Shown here piece after piece: positions 53,199 through 62,539 of a stretch of DNA of 64,000 nt. The notes below the pieces were generated by a model. That model worked only from the letters and a program-made list of their open reading frames with translations, did no database searches and had not been told where the DNA came from. Position 1 is the stretch's first letter; the number at the start of each line of letters is the position of its first letter. Made by a program: the position numbers and the translations under genes. Source of the DNA: Salinilacustrithrix sp034522155. Lineage in GTDB: Bacteria; Actinomycetota; Acidimicrobiia; Acidimicrobiales; Salinilacustritrichaceae. Location: the NCBI GenBank assembly GCA_034522155.1, contig JAXHLP010000003.1, positions 466,608-530,607 of the forward strand. The letters run 5' to 3'.

Positions 53199-55537
53199 GT
53201 TTCGGCCTCCGCTCCGGTGGGTGCGGCGTCCTTCTCCGGGGGCGCGCCCACCTCGTCCCTGGGCCGACGGCCGATCCGTGCGAGCGCGACGACGCCGACG
53301 GCCGCGACCGCGAGCACCGTGATCTCGCCCAACGTGTCGAGGCCCCGGACGTCGACGAGGACCACGTTCACGACGTTCTTCCCGCCGCCTTCGGGCTCGG
53401 CCTGCTCGACGATCTCGTCGGAGACGGCCCGCTCGTCGGTGCCGCCGGCGGTCATCATCGCCATGCCGAAGACCCCGGCGGCGACCAGGCTCGCGATGCC
53501 CACCCGCATCGCGGTGGCCGCCCGGAACCGGTGGGCCCGGAACCGCTCGGGCAGGTGGCGGATCACGAGCATGAACACCACGATCGACAGCGTCTCGACC
53601 GCGAACTGCGTCAGGGCCAGGTCGGGCGCGCCCTGGAAGGCGAACACCAGCGCCATGGCGTAGCCGACCGAGCCGAGCAGCAACACGGCGGCGAAGCGGC
53701 GCCGGACCGTGGCCACCGCGAGCCCGGCGATGACGATGACACCGGCCAGCACCGGCTGGGGGGCGACCTCGGAGAACTCGCCCCATCCGGGCCAGGTGCC
53801 CTCGAGCGCCAGCGCGACGCTCGGGGTGCCGATGACCACGACGAGGATCACCCCGATCGACAGCGGCAGCGAACCGGGTTGCACGAACGCGGTCACGCGA
53901 CGGGCGGTGGCGTTGAGGACGCGGAGCAGGTCGGTGAACACCTCGTCGCCCCGCAGCGGGGGCGCGAGCGCGGCCTGGGCGCGTGCGAGGCGCTCGCGTG
54001 CGACGAACAACCCGACGCCGAGCGCGATGGTCAGCGCCGACAGGCCGAGCGCGGCGTTGAACCCGTGCCACAGCGCGAGCTTCGGATCACCGACCTCGCT
54101 GTCGAGCGCGTTGGCTGCGGACCGGACCAGGTCATCGAGGACCGGAGCGACGGTCACGCCGGCGAGCACCGTGCCCGCACCCAGGACCACGAGTGGCGCC
54201 ACGAACACCGGACGCGGGACGTGGTGCGGCCGGGACGCGCTCGCGGGGGTGCGCGCGAGGAACGGGGCGACGAAGCGGCTGCTGTAGGCGAAGGTCAGCA
54301 CCGAGCCGGCGACGATGCCCACGAGGGTGAGGAGGTCGCCGGTCCCGCCGTGGTGGACGAAGGCCTCGTAGGCGGACTCCTTGGCGATGAAGCCGGCGAG
54401 CGGCGGCAACCCGGCCATCGAGGCCGCGGACAGCACCGCGACCACCCGTACCGCGGCCCAGCCCTGGCCGAGGCCGCCGATCTCGCGTCGGTCGCGCGTG
54501 CCGGTCTCGTGGTCGACGACGCCGACCACGAGGAACAGCGCACCCTTGAACAGCGCGTGGGCCACCAGCAGGACGCACACCGCCTTGGTGGCCTCGGGAT
54601 GGCCGGCGCCGGCGAGCACCATCATGAAGCCGAGCTGGCTCACGGTGCCGAAGGCGAGCAGGAGCTTGAGGTCGTCCTGGCGCAGAGCGCGCAGCGCGCC
54701 GAAGACCATGGTCGCCACGCCGACGCCGATCACGACCGGTCGCCAGATGCCGAGCGCGGCGAAGGCCGGTGCGAAGCGGGCGGCGAGGTACACGCCCGCC
54801 TTCACCATGGTGGCCGAGTGCAGGTAGGCGCTGATCGGGGTCGGGGCGACCATCGCACCGGGCAGCCAGAAGTGGAACGGGTACTGGGCCGACTTGGTGA
54901 AGATCCCGATCAGGACGAGCCCGAGGCCGGTGCCGACGGTGGCCCCGGATGGCGGGTCGGCCAGCAGTTCGGACATCGACCAGGTGTCGCCGGCCTGGGC
55001 GAGGATCACGAAGCCGGCGAGCATCGCCAGGCCGCCGGCGCCGGTGACCAGCAGGGCCTGGAGCGCGGCGGTCCGTTGCCCGGCCGTGCGCTGGTCGCGC
55101 CCGATCAGCAGGTACGACGTGATCGACGTGAGCTCCCAGCACGCGTACAGCCAGATGAGGTTGTCGGCGAGGACGAGGCCGAGCATCGACCCGGCGAACA
55201 GCACGAGCAGGCCGGCGATGCGGGCCGACGCGGGGTTGTCGGCGAAGTACGAGCGTCCGTAGGCGAGCACGACCACGCCCATGCCCGAGACGAGGAGCGT
55301 CATCAGCAGCGCGAAGCCGTCGAGGCGGGTGTCGGCCACCAGCGACAGGCCCTCGACCCAGGTGACCGACTGCTCGACCACGCCCCCGCCGGTGACGGTG
55401 GACCAGTCGCCGGCCACGACGGCGAGCACGCCGAGCATCGGCAGCGCGCCCACGAGGAACGCCCGCCGGCCCAGGAGACGGGCACCGAGGAGGATCGCCG
55501 CGCCGACCGTGGCATGGAGCAGGAGGAGGACGAGCAC
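53195..55537 (-). CDS. mnhA: Mrp antiporter subunit A (MnhA)
   Basis: 780 residues from GTG 55537 (a tentative start; no strong ribosome site). The NuoL-like core has LIWLYACWELTSITSYLLIG, GIFTKSAQYPFHFWLPGAMV and SAYLHSATMVKAGVYLAARF, then GALRALRQDDLKLLLAFGTV. The C-terminal part carries the MbhD/MbhE-like domains (FQGAPDLALTQFAVETLSIV, VVNVVLVDVRGLDTLGEITV). First gene of the operon mnhABCDEFG; all seven genes overlap. The complex exports Na+ or other monovalent cations using the proton gradient. Confidence 0.93.
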   Translation of the reverse strand: MLVLLLLHATVGAAILLGARLLGRRAFLVGALPMLGVLAVVAGDWSTVTGGGVVEQSVTWVEGLSLVADTRLDGFALLMTLLVSGMGVVVLAYGRSYFADNPASARIAGLLVLFAGSMLGLVLADNLIWLYACWELTSITSYLLIGRDQRTAGQRTAALQALLVTGAGGLAMLAGFVILAQAGDTWSMSELLADPPSGATVGTGLGLVLIGIFTKSAQYPFHFWLPGAMVAPTPISAYLHSATMVKAGVYLAARFAPAFAALGIWRPVVIGVGVATMVFGALRALRQDDLKLLLAFGTVSQLGFMMVLAGAGHPEATKAVCVLLVAHALFKGALFLVVGVVDHETGTRDRREIGGLGQGWAAVRVVAVLSAASMAGLPPLAGFIAKESAYEAFVHHGGTGDLLTLVGIVAGSVLTFAYSSRFVAPFLARTPASASRPHHVPRPVFVAPLVVLGAGTVLAGVTVAPVLDDLVRSAANALDSEVGDPKLALWHGFNAALGLSALTIALGVGLFVARERLARAQAALAPPLRGDEVFTDLLRVLNATARRVTAFVQPGSLPLSIGVILVVVIGTPSVALALEGTWPGWGEFSEVAPQPVLAGVIVIAGLAVATVRRRFAAVLLLGSVGYAMALVFAFQGAPDLALTQFAVETLSIVVFMLVIRHLPERFRAHRFRAATAMRVGIASLVAAGVFGMAMMTAGGTDERAVSDEIVEQAEPEGGGKNVVNVVLVDVRGLDTLGEITVLAVAAVGVVALARIGRRPRDEVGAPPEKDAAPTGAEAET

Positions 55538-55703
55538 GGTGTCGGCTAACGGCCCTCGTCGCGGGCGGCGGTCAACGGGTCGAGGAGGGCCATCGCAGCG
55601 CCCCCACGCTATCCGGTCCCACGATCGCCCCCCGTACCGGCGAGATGGCCGGTCGTCACCCCTGCGGGCGCGAGCGGGTGCGGTCGGGTGCCATGCTCGG
55701 ACC

Positions 55704-56867
55704 GTGACCAACTTCGGGGACTTCCAGGTCGGCGTCTACCTCGACGGGATGCTCGGGGGCCAGACGCGGGAACTGACCACCAACCTCGTCCGGCTCGAGG
55801 ACCAGGCGCGGGAGGTGCTCACGCCCGAGGCCATGGGCTACATCGTCCCGAGCGCAGGCGACGGCGCGACGACCCGCGCCAACCGCGAGGCCTTCGACCG
55901 GTGGCGAGTCGTGCCCCGGATGCTCCGCGGCGCGACCGAGCGCGACCTGTCGACCACGGTGCTCGGCACCGAGATGGCCGCGCCCGTGATGATCGCCCCG
56001 ATCGGGGTGCAGACCCTGGCTCACCCCGAGGGCGAGCTGGCCACGGCCCGGGCGGCCGCCGAGCTCGGGCTCACCTACGTGCATTCCACCGCGGCGTCGC
56101 ACGACTTCGAGCAGGTGGCCGAAGCCAGCGGCGCGGGATCGCGCTGGTACCAGCTGTACTACCCGACCGACCTCGACGTGTGCGCCAGCTTCCTCGAGCG
56201 GGCGAAGGCGTCGGGCTATGAGACCCTGGTCGTCACTCTCGACACGACCCTGCTGGGCTGGCGGCCCGCCGACCTCGACCGTGGCTTCCTCCCGTTCCTG
56301 GACAACGTCGGCGTGGCCAACTACCTGTCCGACCCGGCATTCCTGTCCCGGCTGGAGCAGCCGGTGGAGGAGGACCCGGGTGCGGCCACGTTCCTGTGGG
56401 CCGGCATGTTCCCCAACCCGGGCTTGTCCCTCGACGACCTCCCGTTCCTGCGCGAGCGCTGGGACGGCCCGATCGTGCTCAAGGGCATCGTCCATCCTGA
56501 CGACGCGCGCGCCGCGGTCGACCACGGGGTCGACGGGATCGTGGTCTCCAATCACGGCGGCCGCCAGGTCGACGGTGGCGTGGGCGCGCTCGACGCGCTC
56601 CCGGCCGTGGCCGAGGCCGTGGGCGACCGGGCATCGATCCTGTTCGACTCCGGCATCCGTACCGGCACCGACGTGATGAAGGCGTTGGCGCTCGGCGCCG
56701 ACGCGGTGCTGCTCGGCCGGCCGTTCCTCTACGGCCTCGCGCTGGACGGCCAGGCGGGTGTCGACCACGTGTTGCGGTGCTTGCTGGCCGAGCTCGATCT
56801 CGTGATGAGCCTGGCCGGCTACCCGACGCTCGACTCGCTCGGGCCCGAGGTCGTCCAGCGCTGGTGA
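55704..56867 (+). CDS. FMN-dependent alpha-hydroxy-acid oxidase, lactate 2-monooxygenase-like
   Basis: 387 residues from the GTG at 55704; the longer frame upstream lacks similarity. FDRWRVVPRMLRGATERDLS and PVMIAPIGVQTLAHPEGELA, then STAASHDFEQVAEASG and RWYQLYYPTD, are FMN-binding motifs. GPIVLKGIVHPDDARAAVDHG has the catalytic Lys, and GIVVSNHGGRQVDG the active-site His. FDSGIRTGTDVMKALALGAD is followed by LLGRPFLYGLALDGQAGV. The YVPSAGDGATTRANREAF start fits lactate monooxygenase of mycobacteria. Divergent from mnhA. Confidence 0.88.
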   Translation: MTNFGDFQVGVYLDGMLGGQTRELTTNLVRLEDQAREVLTPEAMGYIVPSAGDGATTRANREAFDRWRVVPRMLRGATERDLSTTVLGTEMAAPVMIAPIGVQTLAHPEGELATARAAAELGLTYVHSTAASHDFEQVAEASGAGSRWYQLYYPTDLDVCASFLERAKASGYETLVVTLDTTLLGWRPADLDRGFLPFLDNVGVANYLSDPAFLSRLEQPVEEDPGAATFLWAGMFPNPGLSLDDLPFLRERWDGPIVLKGIVHPDDARAAVDHGVDGIVVSNHGGRQVDGGVGALDALPAVAEAVGDRASILFDSGIRTGTDVMKALALGADAVLLGRPFLYGLALDGQAGVDHVLRCLLAELDLVMSLAGYPTLDSLGPEVVQRW

Positions 56868-57075
56868 CCCGCGCGCAAGCGTTGGCCCGGTGCACCTCGG
56901 GGATGACCTGCTCGGCGGGTGGTGCGCCCGGTTTCGGTGCGCCAGGGTTCTGGGCGTGTGATCCTTCACCGGCGAGGCGTGGTGCACCCGGTCGTCGCGC
57001 CGCCCGGCCATGGTCGGTCACGTCGCCCTGCTTCGCGCCGGAAATGAAGGAACCGCCGCCGGTGTTCTCCTGGGC

Positions 57076-57513
57076 ATGGCCTACCGCGAGGCACCCGATG
57101 GCTGGTGGCGTGACTTCATCGCCGAGCTCCCCGCCCGTACCGCCAAGCTCGCCGTCGTTCGCGCCGACGGCAGCCCGCACGTCGCACCGGTGTGGGTCGA
57201 CCTCGACGGCGACCAGATCGTCTTCATGACCAGCGCCGAGACGATCAAGGGCAAGGCGATCCTCCGGGACGACCGGGTGTCACTCTGCCTCGACGACGAA
57301 CGGCCACCGTTCGCCTTCCTCACGATCGCTGGCACAGCGACGACCTCGACCGAGCCCGACGAGCTCCTCCGCTGGGGGACGCGGAACGGTGGGCGCTACA
57401 TGGGCGAGGACCAGGCCGAGGACTTCGGCCGGCGCAACGCCGTTCCGCCGGAGATGGTCGTGCGGGTGACCCCCACGAAGATCGTGGCGAAGGTGGACGT
57501 CGCCGAGTTCTGA
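57076..57513 (+). CDS. PPOX-class F420-dependent oxidoreductase (TIGR03618-like)
   Basis: 145 residues from ATG 57076. FIAELPARTAKLAVVRADGS, PHVAPVWVDLDGDQIVFMTS, GKAILRDDRVSLCLDDERPP and PFAFLTIAGTAT form the split-barrel order with the F420/FMN phosphate-binding Lys/Arg. Likely reduces or binds a small substrate with F420. The 200 bases upstream show GC-rich short repeats (GGTGCGCCCGG, GGTGCGCCAGG) but no riboswitch that I recognise. Confidence 0.85.
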   Translation: MAYREAPDGWWRDFIAELPARTAKLAVVRADGSPHVAPVWVDLDGDQIVFMTSAETIKGKAILRDDRVSLCLDDERPPFAFLTIAGTATTSTEPDELLRWGTRNGGRYMGEDQAEDFGRRNAVPPEMVVRVTPTKIVAKVDVAEF

Positions 57514-57576
57514 CAGCAACGCGGAGCGCCGGACCGCCTCGGGGCCCAGGGTGACTGACCCGCCGAACAACCGTGC

Positions 57577-57972
57577 TCAGGGTGTCGCTTCGTGGACTGG
57601 GAGAGCGGTGTGCCGAGCGAGCGCATCGAAGTCGGCGTCCGCATGCAGCACGGCCACGTCCTGGCGGATTGCGGTGGCGGCAATCAGGCAGTCGATGAGC
57701 TTGCGGACGGTCTCGCCTCGACGGCGGCAGGATCGGTAGAGCGCTGCTGCGGACTCGTAATCGACGGCGAGGGTCGGCAGCACGGTCGCTCGGGCGAGGA
57801 GGCCGCGGAGCTGTCGAAGGTGAACGTCGTCACGCGCTCCGGCAAGGATCTCCATGTGGATGGCGTCGCAGATTGCGATGTCCTCGGCGAGGAGTCGGTC
57901 CACCTCGTCACAGGCTGGCGAGCCGGTGTCTCGAAGGAACTCGATCCAGGCCGAGGTGTCGATCAGGATCAT
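57577..57972 (-). CDS. vapC: VapC-type PIN-domain ribonuclease toxin
   Basis: 131 residues from ATG 57972. MILIDTSAWIEFLRDTG has the first acidic residue of the PIN active site. AICDAIHMEILAGARDD supplies the Glu, RKLIDCLIAATAIRQDVAV the Asp, and VLHADADFDALARH the last acidic pair. Its start overlaps the antitoxin stop as ATGA. VapC toxins cleave specific tRNAs or rRNA when the antitoxin is degraded. Confidence 0.9.
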   Translation of the reverse strand: MILIDTSAWIEFLRDTGSPACDEVDRLLAEDIAICDAIHMEILAGARDDVHLRQLRGLLARATVLPTLAVDYESAAALYRSCRRRGETVRKLIDCLIAATAIRQDVAVLHADADFDALARHTALPVHEATP

Positions 57973-58172
57973 GCAGTTCGACTCGTGCGCATCTCGTCGA
58001 GGTCGCCATCCCACCCAGAGCCGCGCAACGCCCGAGCGGCGTCGAGCTCCAGCGCTTCGGCTGCGACGAGTCGGAGCGCGTAGTTGACGGCGTCACGTTT
58101 GGATGTGAGGTGGTAGCGCTCCATCACTGCCTCACACGCTCGGTCGTCGATGTCGATGTTGGTGCGACTCAT
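57969..58172 (-). CDS. vapB: VapB-type antitoxin
   Basis: 67 residues from ATG 58172. MSRTNIDIDDRACEAVMERY and LTSKRDAVNYALRLVAAEAL form the ribbon-helix-helix DNA-binding part of VapB antitoxins. The C-terminal ALRGSGWDGDLDEMR is the toxin-binding tail. Two direct ATACACCA copies (58171-58192 region) just upstream may be the autoregulatory operator. Confidence 0.88.
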   Translation of the reverse strand: MSRTNIDIDDRACEAVMERYHLTSKRDAVNYALRLVAAEALELDAARALRGSGWDGDLDEMRTSRTA

Positions 58173-58349
58173 ACACCAAGCATACACCAGCAACGACGGG
58201 CCGAGAGAGGACCCGCACCGACTGAAGCTGTTGGCCGTGTAGCCTTGACCTCTTCACAGCGCCGCTCGGCCGCAGGTCTCCGCGAGCGTTGTGCAAGGCG
58301 TTGCGGAAGCCTTCAAATCCGCGAACTGCCTGGTCAGGCAGCATTTCTC

Positions 58350-58426
58350 GGGGACGTAGCTCAGCTGGCTAGAGCACCTGCTTTGCAAGCAGGGGGTCGT
58401 GGGTTCGAGTCCCATCGTCTCCACCA
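58350..58426 (+). tRNA. tRNA-Ala (anticodon TGC), CCA encoded
   Basis: Acceptor GGGGACG with CGTCTCC (one G-U), D-arm GCTCAGCTGGCTAGAGC, anticodon arm CCTGC-TTTGCAA-GCAGG (anticodon 58384-58386), T-arm GTGGGTTCGAGTCCCAT, discriminator A at 58423 and CCA at 58424-58426. The integrase gene starts about 30-110 bases past it, so the 3' end is the probable attachment site of the downstream element. Confidence 0.96.
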
Positions 58427-58477
58427 GAAAAGCCCAGGTCAGAGGCCTAAATTGACCTTTGATCGAAGAGAGTCTTG

Positions 58478-58526
58478 CCGACGTAGCCACTCTGGACGTA
58501 GCCTTTTGGCCGGTTGGCTACGTCGG
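58478..58526. repeat. 11-base inverted repeat between tRNA-Ala and the integrase
   Basis: CCGACGTAGCC (58478-58488) and GGCTACGTCGG (58516-58526) are perfect complements; a further GGACGTAGCC lies at 58494-58503. The three sites between attachment region and integrase look like integrase arm-binding or autoregulatory sites. Confidence 0.55.
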
Positions 58527-58536
58527 GGGTGTCGCG

Positions 58537-59703
58537 GTGGCCGGGAAGCCCAGCGTCCGCTGGAACGAGTCGAAGCAGCGGTGGATGGCCTGGGTCCGCT
58601 TCCCGGACGGCACCCGCCGCAAGGTCGAGCGGGTCGAGAAGGCCGACGCCCAGGCCGACCTCGACGAGCTGCTGGCGCTGCGAGCCCAGGAGCAGGCGCC
58701 TGCTCCGAGGCGCACGCGACAGCTCACCTTCAACGAGGTGCTCGACGACTGGTTCGAGGCCGGTTGCCCGAACGTGGCGCCGACGAGGAACTCGCGCCAC
58801 GCCCGGCAGAAGTCGGCGAACACGATCGCCAACGCCCGCCAGCTCCTCGGGACGAGCGTGCGGCCGGTGATCGGCCACCAGTGGATCGACCGGACGACGA
58901 CCGAGCGGCTCGAGGAACTCTTCCGAGATATGGCCGACCGGGACTACGCCACCAGCACGATCGACCGGACCTGGAACTACCTCAACCAGGCGTGCCAGCA
59001 CGCCCAGCGGGCCCGGCGGATCAAGACCAACCCGGCGGCCGATGTGCTGCTGCCGGCGTGCCGGCCGTCGAAGTCGCGCAGGAGCCTGACCCTCGAGCAG
59101 GCCGAGAAGCTGATCACCAAGGGCATCCCCGAGGACCCTCGCCCGGCGATGTGGTTGACCGGGCTCATGTGCGGTCTCCGGCCCGGCGAGCTCGCTGGCC
59201 TGCGGTGGCCGTTCGTCGACATCGACTCCGACGAGCCGAACCTGACGATCGCCGAACGCGTGCTCGAGGTCGAGGACAAGTACGTCGGGCAGGCATCACC
59301 GAAGACGGAACGAGGCAACCGCCGCATGGCGCTCCACCCGCTCCTCGTCGCCGCCCTGATCCGGCACCGTGAGGAGCAGAAGATGCTCGGGCTCTACGAG
59401 GGCGACGGCTTCGTGTTCCCGACGAGGAACGGGACGCCGATGACGATGTCCAACCTGCGGCGGGCCTTCAAGACGCTGTGCAAGAACACCGGCCTCGGCG
59501 ACGACTGGACCACCTACGAGCTGCGCCACTCGTTCGTCTCGCTGGTTTCCGATCAGCTCGACGACCTGGTGAAGGTCGCCGACCTCGCCGGGCCATGTCG
59601 ACACGAGGACGACCGAGGGCTACCGCCACTCGGTTCGGCCGGCGCTGCCGCACGCAGTCGACGCCTGGAACGGGCTGCTGGAGCGACGGCAGGCATGAGC
59701 TAG
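58537..59703 (+). pseudogene. tyrosine recombinase/phage-type integrase, frameshifted at its catalytic end
   Basis: About 388 codons (GTG 58537; the frame opens at TTG 58459). An AP2-like arm-binding N-terminus (SVRWNESKQRWMAWVRFPDG) and a core-binding domain (LTFNEVLDDWFEAG) precede the catalytic domain. This has Arg in GLMCGLRPGELAGLRW, Lys in ASPKTERGNRRM and TTYELRHSFVSLVSD (Arg; the usual His of HxxR is Tyr). After DLAG the frame breaks: one extra C in GGGCCATG at 59589-59596. Removing it restores GHVDTRTTEGYRHSVRPALP with the nucleophile Tyr and a stop at 59698. As read, the enzyme lacks His and Tyr. Confidence 0.85.
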
Positions 59704-60060
59704 CGCGGGCGCATCCGACGTTCTGGGACGCGCGAGCCCTAATATCCGAGACAGTCGGCGGCGATCGCCTGACCGCCCCACCCAACCAGCGATCGGGATG
59801 CCATCGATTCGGACCCGCCGAGCGATTAGGCGGCACTGGCCCGCTCGGCCACGCCGTAATGCCGCGAACCCTTCGGGATGTCGTCCGCCGTCGGTATAGG
59901 CGAGCGATATAGGGTGGAACGTTGTACGGTTCGTACCGTCAGAGGCTTCCTAGCGATACGACCTGCGTACACTGACCCGTGGCGTGGGGCGTGGCGGATG
60001 GGGACATGTTCGGTTGAGCCTCTTCGGCGTAGACGCATCCAAAGTAGGGAGAACGGCTGA
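59704..60060. other. 357-base gap after the integrase
   Basis: No credible gene. The sequence is lower in GC than the core (for example CCTAATATCCGAGAC near 59740). It contains an inverted pair ACGGT/ACCGT around TTCGT near 59926-59940, possibly part of a promoter for the gene at 60061. Small open frames here show no family features. Confidence 0.4.
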
Positions 60061-60820
60061 ATGAGTGATTCATCTCAAGGACCCGGCTGGTGGCAAGCAA
60101 GCGATGGTAGGTGGTATCCACCTGAGCAACAGCCAGGTGACCAGCCCGCTCCCGCTCCGGATCTGGTAGTGCCAGAGAGGCCAAGGCCGCAGGGAAGGCG
60201 GGAAGGGCGCGTGCCAAGCATGCGCCCTTGGTACAGAAGAAGCGCTTCGTCATTCCGCTCGTTCTCATTGCGCTCATCATCATCGGTGGCGCATTGGGCA
60301 GCGGCAGTGATGGTGACGAGGATGTTGCGTGGCGATGCCACAAGCAGTGATGAAGCAGCTGACACTGGATCCCGGCGATTCCAACGAAGGGGCGTCAAGC
60401 GACGACGGGGACACTCAAACACGGATCTCGACCCCGACCGGCCGGACCAGCAAGACGAGGACCACGAAGCTGCAGTAGGCGAAAGCGTGCGGCTGGCCGG
60501 GTACACGGCAACCGTTCACGGCGCTCAACTTCAGACCACCCCACTTGACGATCAGATCGTCGTCATGGACGTTTCGCTTGAGAACCGAGACGACGAGGCC
60601 GAGCCGTACAACACCTTCGACTGGAAGATCCAGAACACCGAACGGTCAGGTGCTCGATCCAACGTTCATGGGCGACAACCTCGGTTCTGGTGATCTGGTC
60701 GGTGGTGGCAGTGTCGAAGGTCAGGTTTCCTTTCGAGGTCGGCGCAGGGACCGATTACGTGATCTACAAGCCCGATGCCTTCAACGCTGCCCAGGCATTT
60801 GGCAGATCGCAGTTGAATAG
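60061..60820 (+). pseudogene. DUF2510/DUF4352-type membrane protein, broken by several frameshifts
   Basis: Starts GPGWWQASDGRWYPPEQQPG, the DUF2510-like motif of actinobacterial membrane proteins. The hydrophobic helix continues in another frame from about 60210 (QKKRFVIPLVLIALIIIGGA, then LGSGSDGDED). The DUF4352-like domain returns in the first frame near 60480 (VGESVRLAGYTATVHGAQLQ, IVVMDVSLENRDDEAEPYNT), shifts near 60640 (PNGQVLDPTFMGDNLGSGDL) and again near 60730 (FEVGAGTDYVIYKPDAFNAA). A return to GIWQIAVE ends at 60820. At least four indels, so not translatable as one protein. Confidence 0.75.
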
Positions 60821-61186
60821 GCACTCCGCCGGTAGGTACAAGCAAGGATGGGGTCCTGAGCCCAGTTGTGGACGGAAGATCGTCTGATGAGACCCCGACT
60901 GCCCTTCGGGTGGCTGGGGTTTGTTGGCGGGCGGGGTTGGGTCGCTGGCGTTTTGGATTTCAGCGGGTTCGACCTGGGAAATCCGGCGATGGCGAAGCTG
61001 CTGATAGCCCCCATCACTCGCTCGCACTGCTGACCGCCGCCTCATCCCTCGGCGCCGGTCGGTCGCGCTGCCGCCGACTGCCTCCAAACTCCCGACCAGA
61101 TCTGCAGGAAGTCCGCCCGTGTCGGTACCGAAGGCTTGTACCTGCGTATGGGTCGCTGCTGCAGCGGAGCCGCGCATCTTGCAGGC
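60821..61186. other. 366-base gap between two broken genes
   Basis: No supported gene. Short frames on both strands lack recognisable motifs and GC is lower than in the core genome. It lies between the 3' ends of the convergent DUF4352 and HEPN remnants. Confidence 0.4.
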
Positions 61187-62436
61187 TCACACCCAGGGAA
61201 CGGTTTCCGTGGTGCCCGACCAGCGCCCGGGTGGATACAGCCTCGACCACCCCTTCGAGTATCCGATCTCGTGGAGGAGAACCAGGTCGAGGTACTCGAG
61301 GAGTAGGAGCTTCGTATGGAACACGAGATGCTCGATCTCGTAGGGGGCCTCTGGACTCTTCGGATGTGTGAGACGGTTTCGGACCCAGGCCGAACTCCTG
61401 GCCCGGTGTGTGGTGCCGTTGACCCGGGCTCGGTGGCTAGCTCGAGTAGCCCCTCGAGGTCGTCGGGGATGGACGCGTCGATCGAACACGTTACGAGCAT
61501 CTCCGTGATGCGTTCGGTCGCGTTGACGCTCTCGTACTCGGCCCGGGAGTACGGCCCGTCGATGACCAGCTTTCGCCAGGCGAGGGCTTCCAGCTCGGCC
61601 TGAGCCAGCATTACGCCAGCTTCCGCAGTCGGCTTCGGGTTGTGCGCACAGATCGAAGCGAGTGCGCCGTACCGAATTGTCGGCTTACGGGCGGGGTGAA
61701 GCCACGCCGACATGAAGCAGGAGAGCAACTCGGCAACGTCGTCTCGGCGCATGGGAGCGAGCCACGACTCGACGCCCCAGCGTTGATCGCATCGCCAGTC
61801 CTGCCAGCCCTCCCACGCCACTGCTCTGCCTTCTGCCATGCCCCTGGGCATCACCGGAGCCACGAACCGCCCCAGGCCGAAGGAGATCGCAGCCTGGAAG
61901 CCGAACAACGTCTCGAACCTGTCCTGTGTGGAGAACGGCTGACCGTTCCTCGTGAGCGTCCCCGAGCGCGTAGCGAAGTAACCGGAACGTGTCGCCGTGC
62001 TGGCACGTTCGGCCGCGGAGTGGTCAGGCCTCGGTTCGAGCGTGAAACGCCATCCCCCGACCGCAACGTCGACGGCCGTCCGCTTCGGCTTTACCCTTCC
62101 AGCCGAGGATCGTAGGCAGATTCAGCCACAGCGCCGTGATCTCAGTGACCTCCGCGTCGACGTTCCCGATGACCGTGGCAGCTTCGGGTGATCCGAAGCC
62201 GTCCGTGCTCTCGACGAACACGGCGACCTCAACCTCGACCCAGGTCCGGGTGGCGTAGGCGAAGCGAGCCGGTGTCCGATCGCACCCGGGTTCGGAAGAC
62301 CATGGACCCTCGCATCCCGCTCGCAAGGGGCAACTCGACGGTCAGCGGTCCGCAGTCGATGCCGAGGTCGGTTGTCGCAGGCGCTGTTCTCCATGACGAG
62401 GACGGGGTCGCCGGGCTCGGGAACGCTGTAGGGCAT
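61187..62436 (-). pseudogene. HEPN-domain protein remnant (RNxxxH motif), frameshifted
   Basis: On the minus strand conceptual repair gives MPYSVPEPGDPVLVMENSAC, then (new frame) CGPLTVELPLASGMRGSMVF. Another frame continues RFAYATRTWVEVEVAVFVES. From about 62080 a long piece runs GWRFTLEPRPDHSAAERAST, TLFGFQAAISFGLGRFVAPV and SWLAPMRRDDVAELLSCFMS. A last frame gives WVRNRLTHPKSPEAPYEIEH, LVFHTKLLLLEYLDLVLLHE and a stop at 61187. RNRLTH fits the RNxxxH nuclease motif of HEPN domains, and the beta-rich N-terminus plus helical C-terminus resembles ApeA-type abortive-infection proteins. Four or more indels break it. Confidence 0.6.
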
Positions 62437-62539
62437 GACCGATAATCGCTGCCGATCGAGGCGACGACCAATGGGGTTCGAGCAGCCACGGTCGGCGAGG
62501 TCGCTCGGACAGCGGAGCCGAGACTCCTACGCTTGTCGG

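Noticed and set aside
53531..55549. Long plus-strand open frame opposite mnhA
   Set aside because: A His/Glu/Arg-rich shadow of the antiporter gene, typical of antisense frames in high-GC DNA.
56868..57075. Riboswitch upstream of the PPOX gene
   Set aside because: Repeated GGTGCGCC motifs suggested structure, but no known aptamer core could be matched.
59826..60038. Small minus-strand gene ending SRHYGVAERASAA
   Set aside because: No start signal, no known motif, and it lies in a degenerate stretch.
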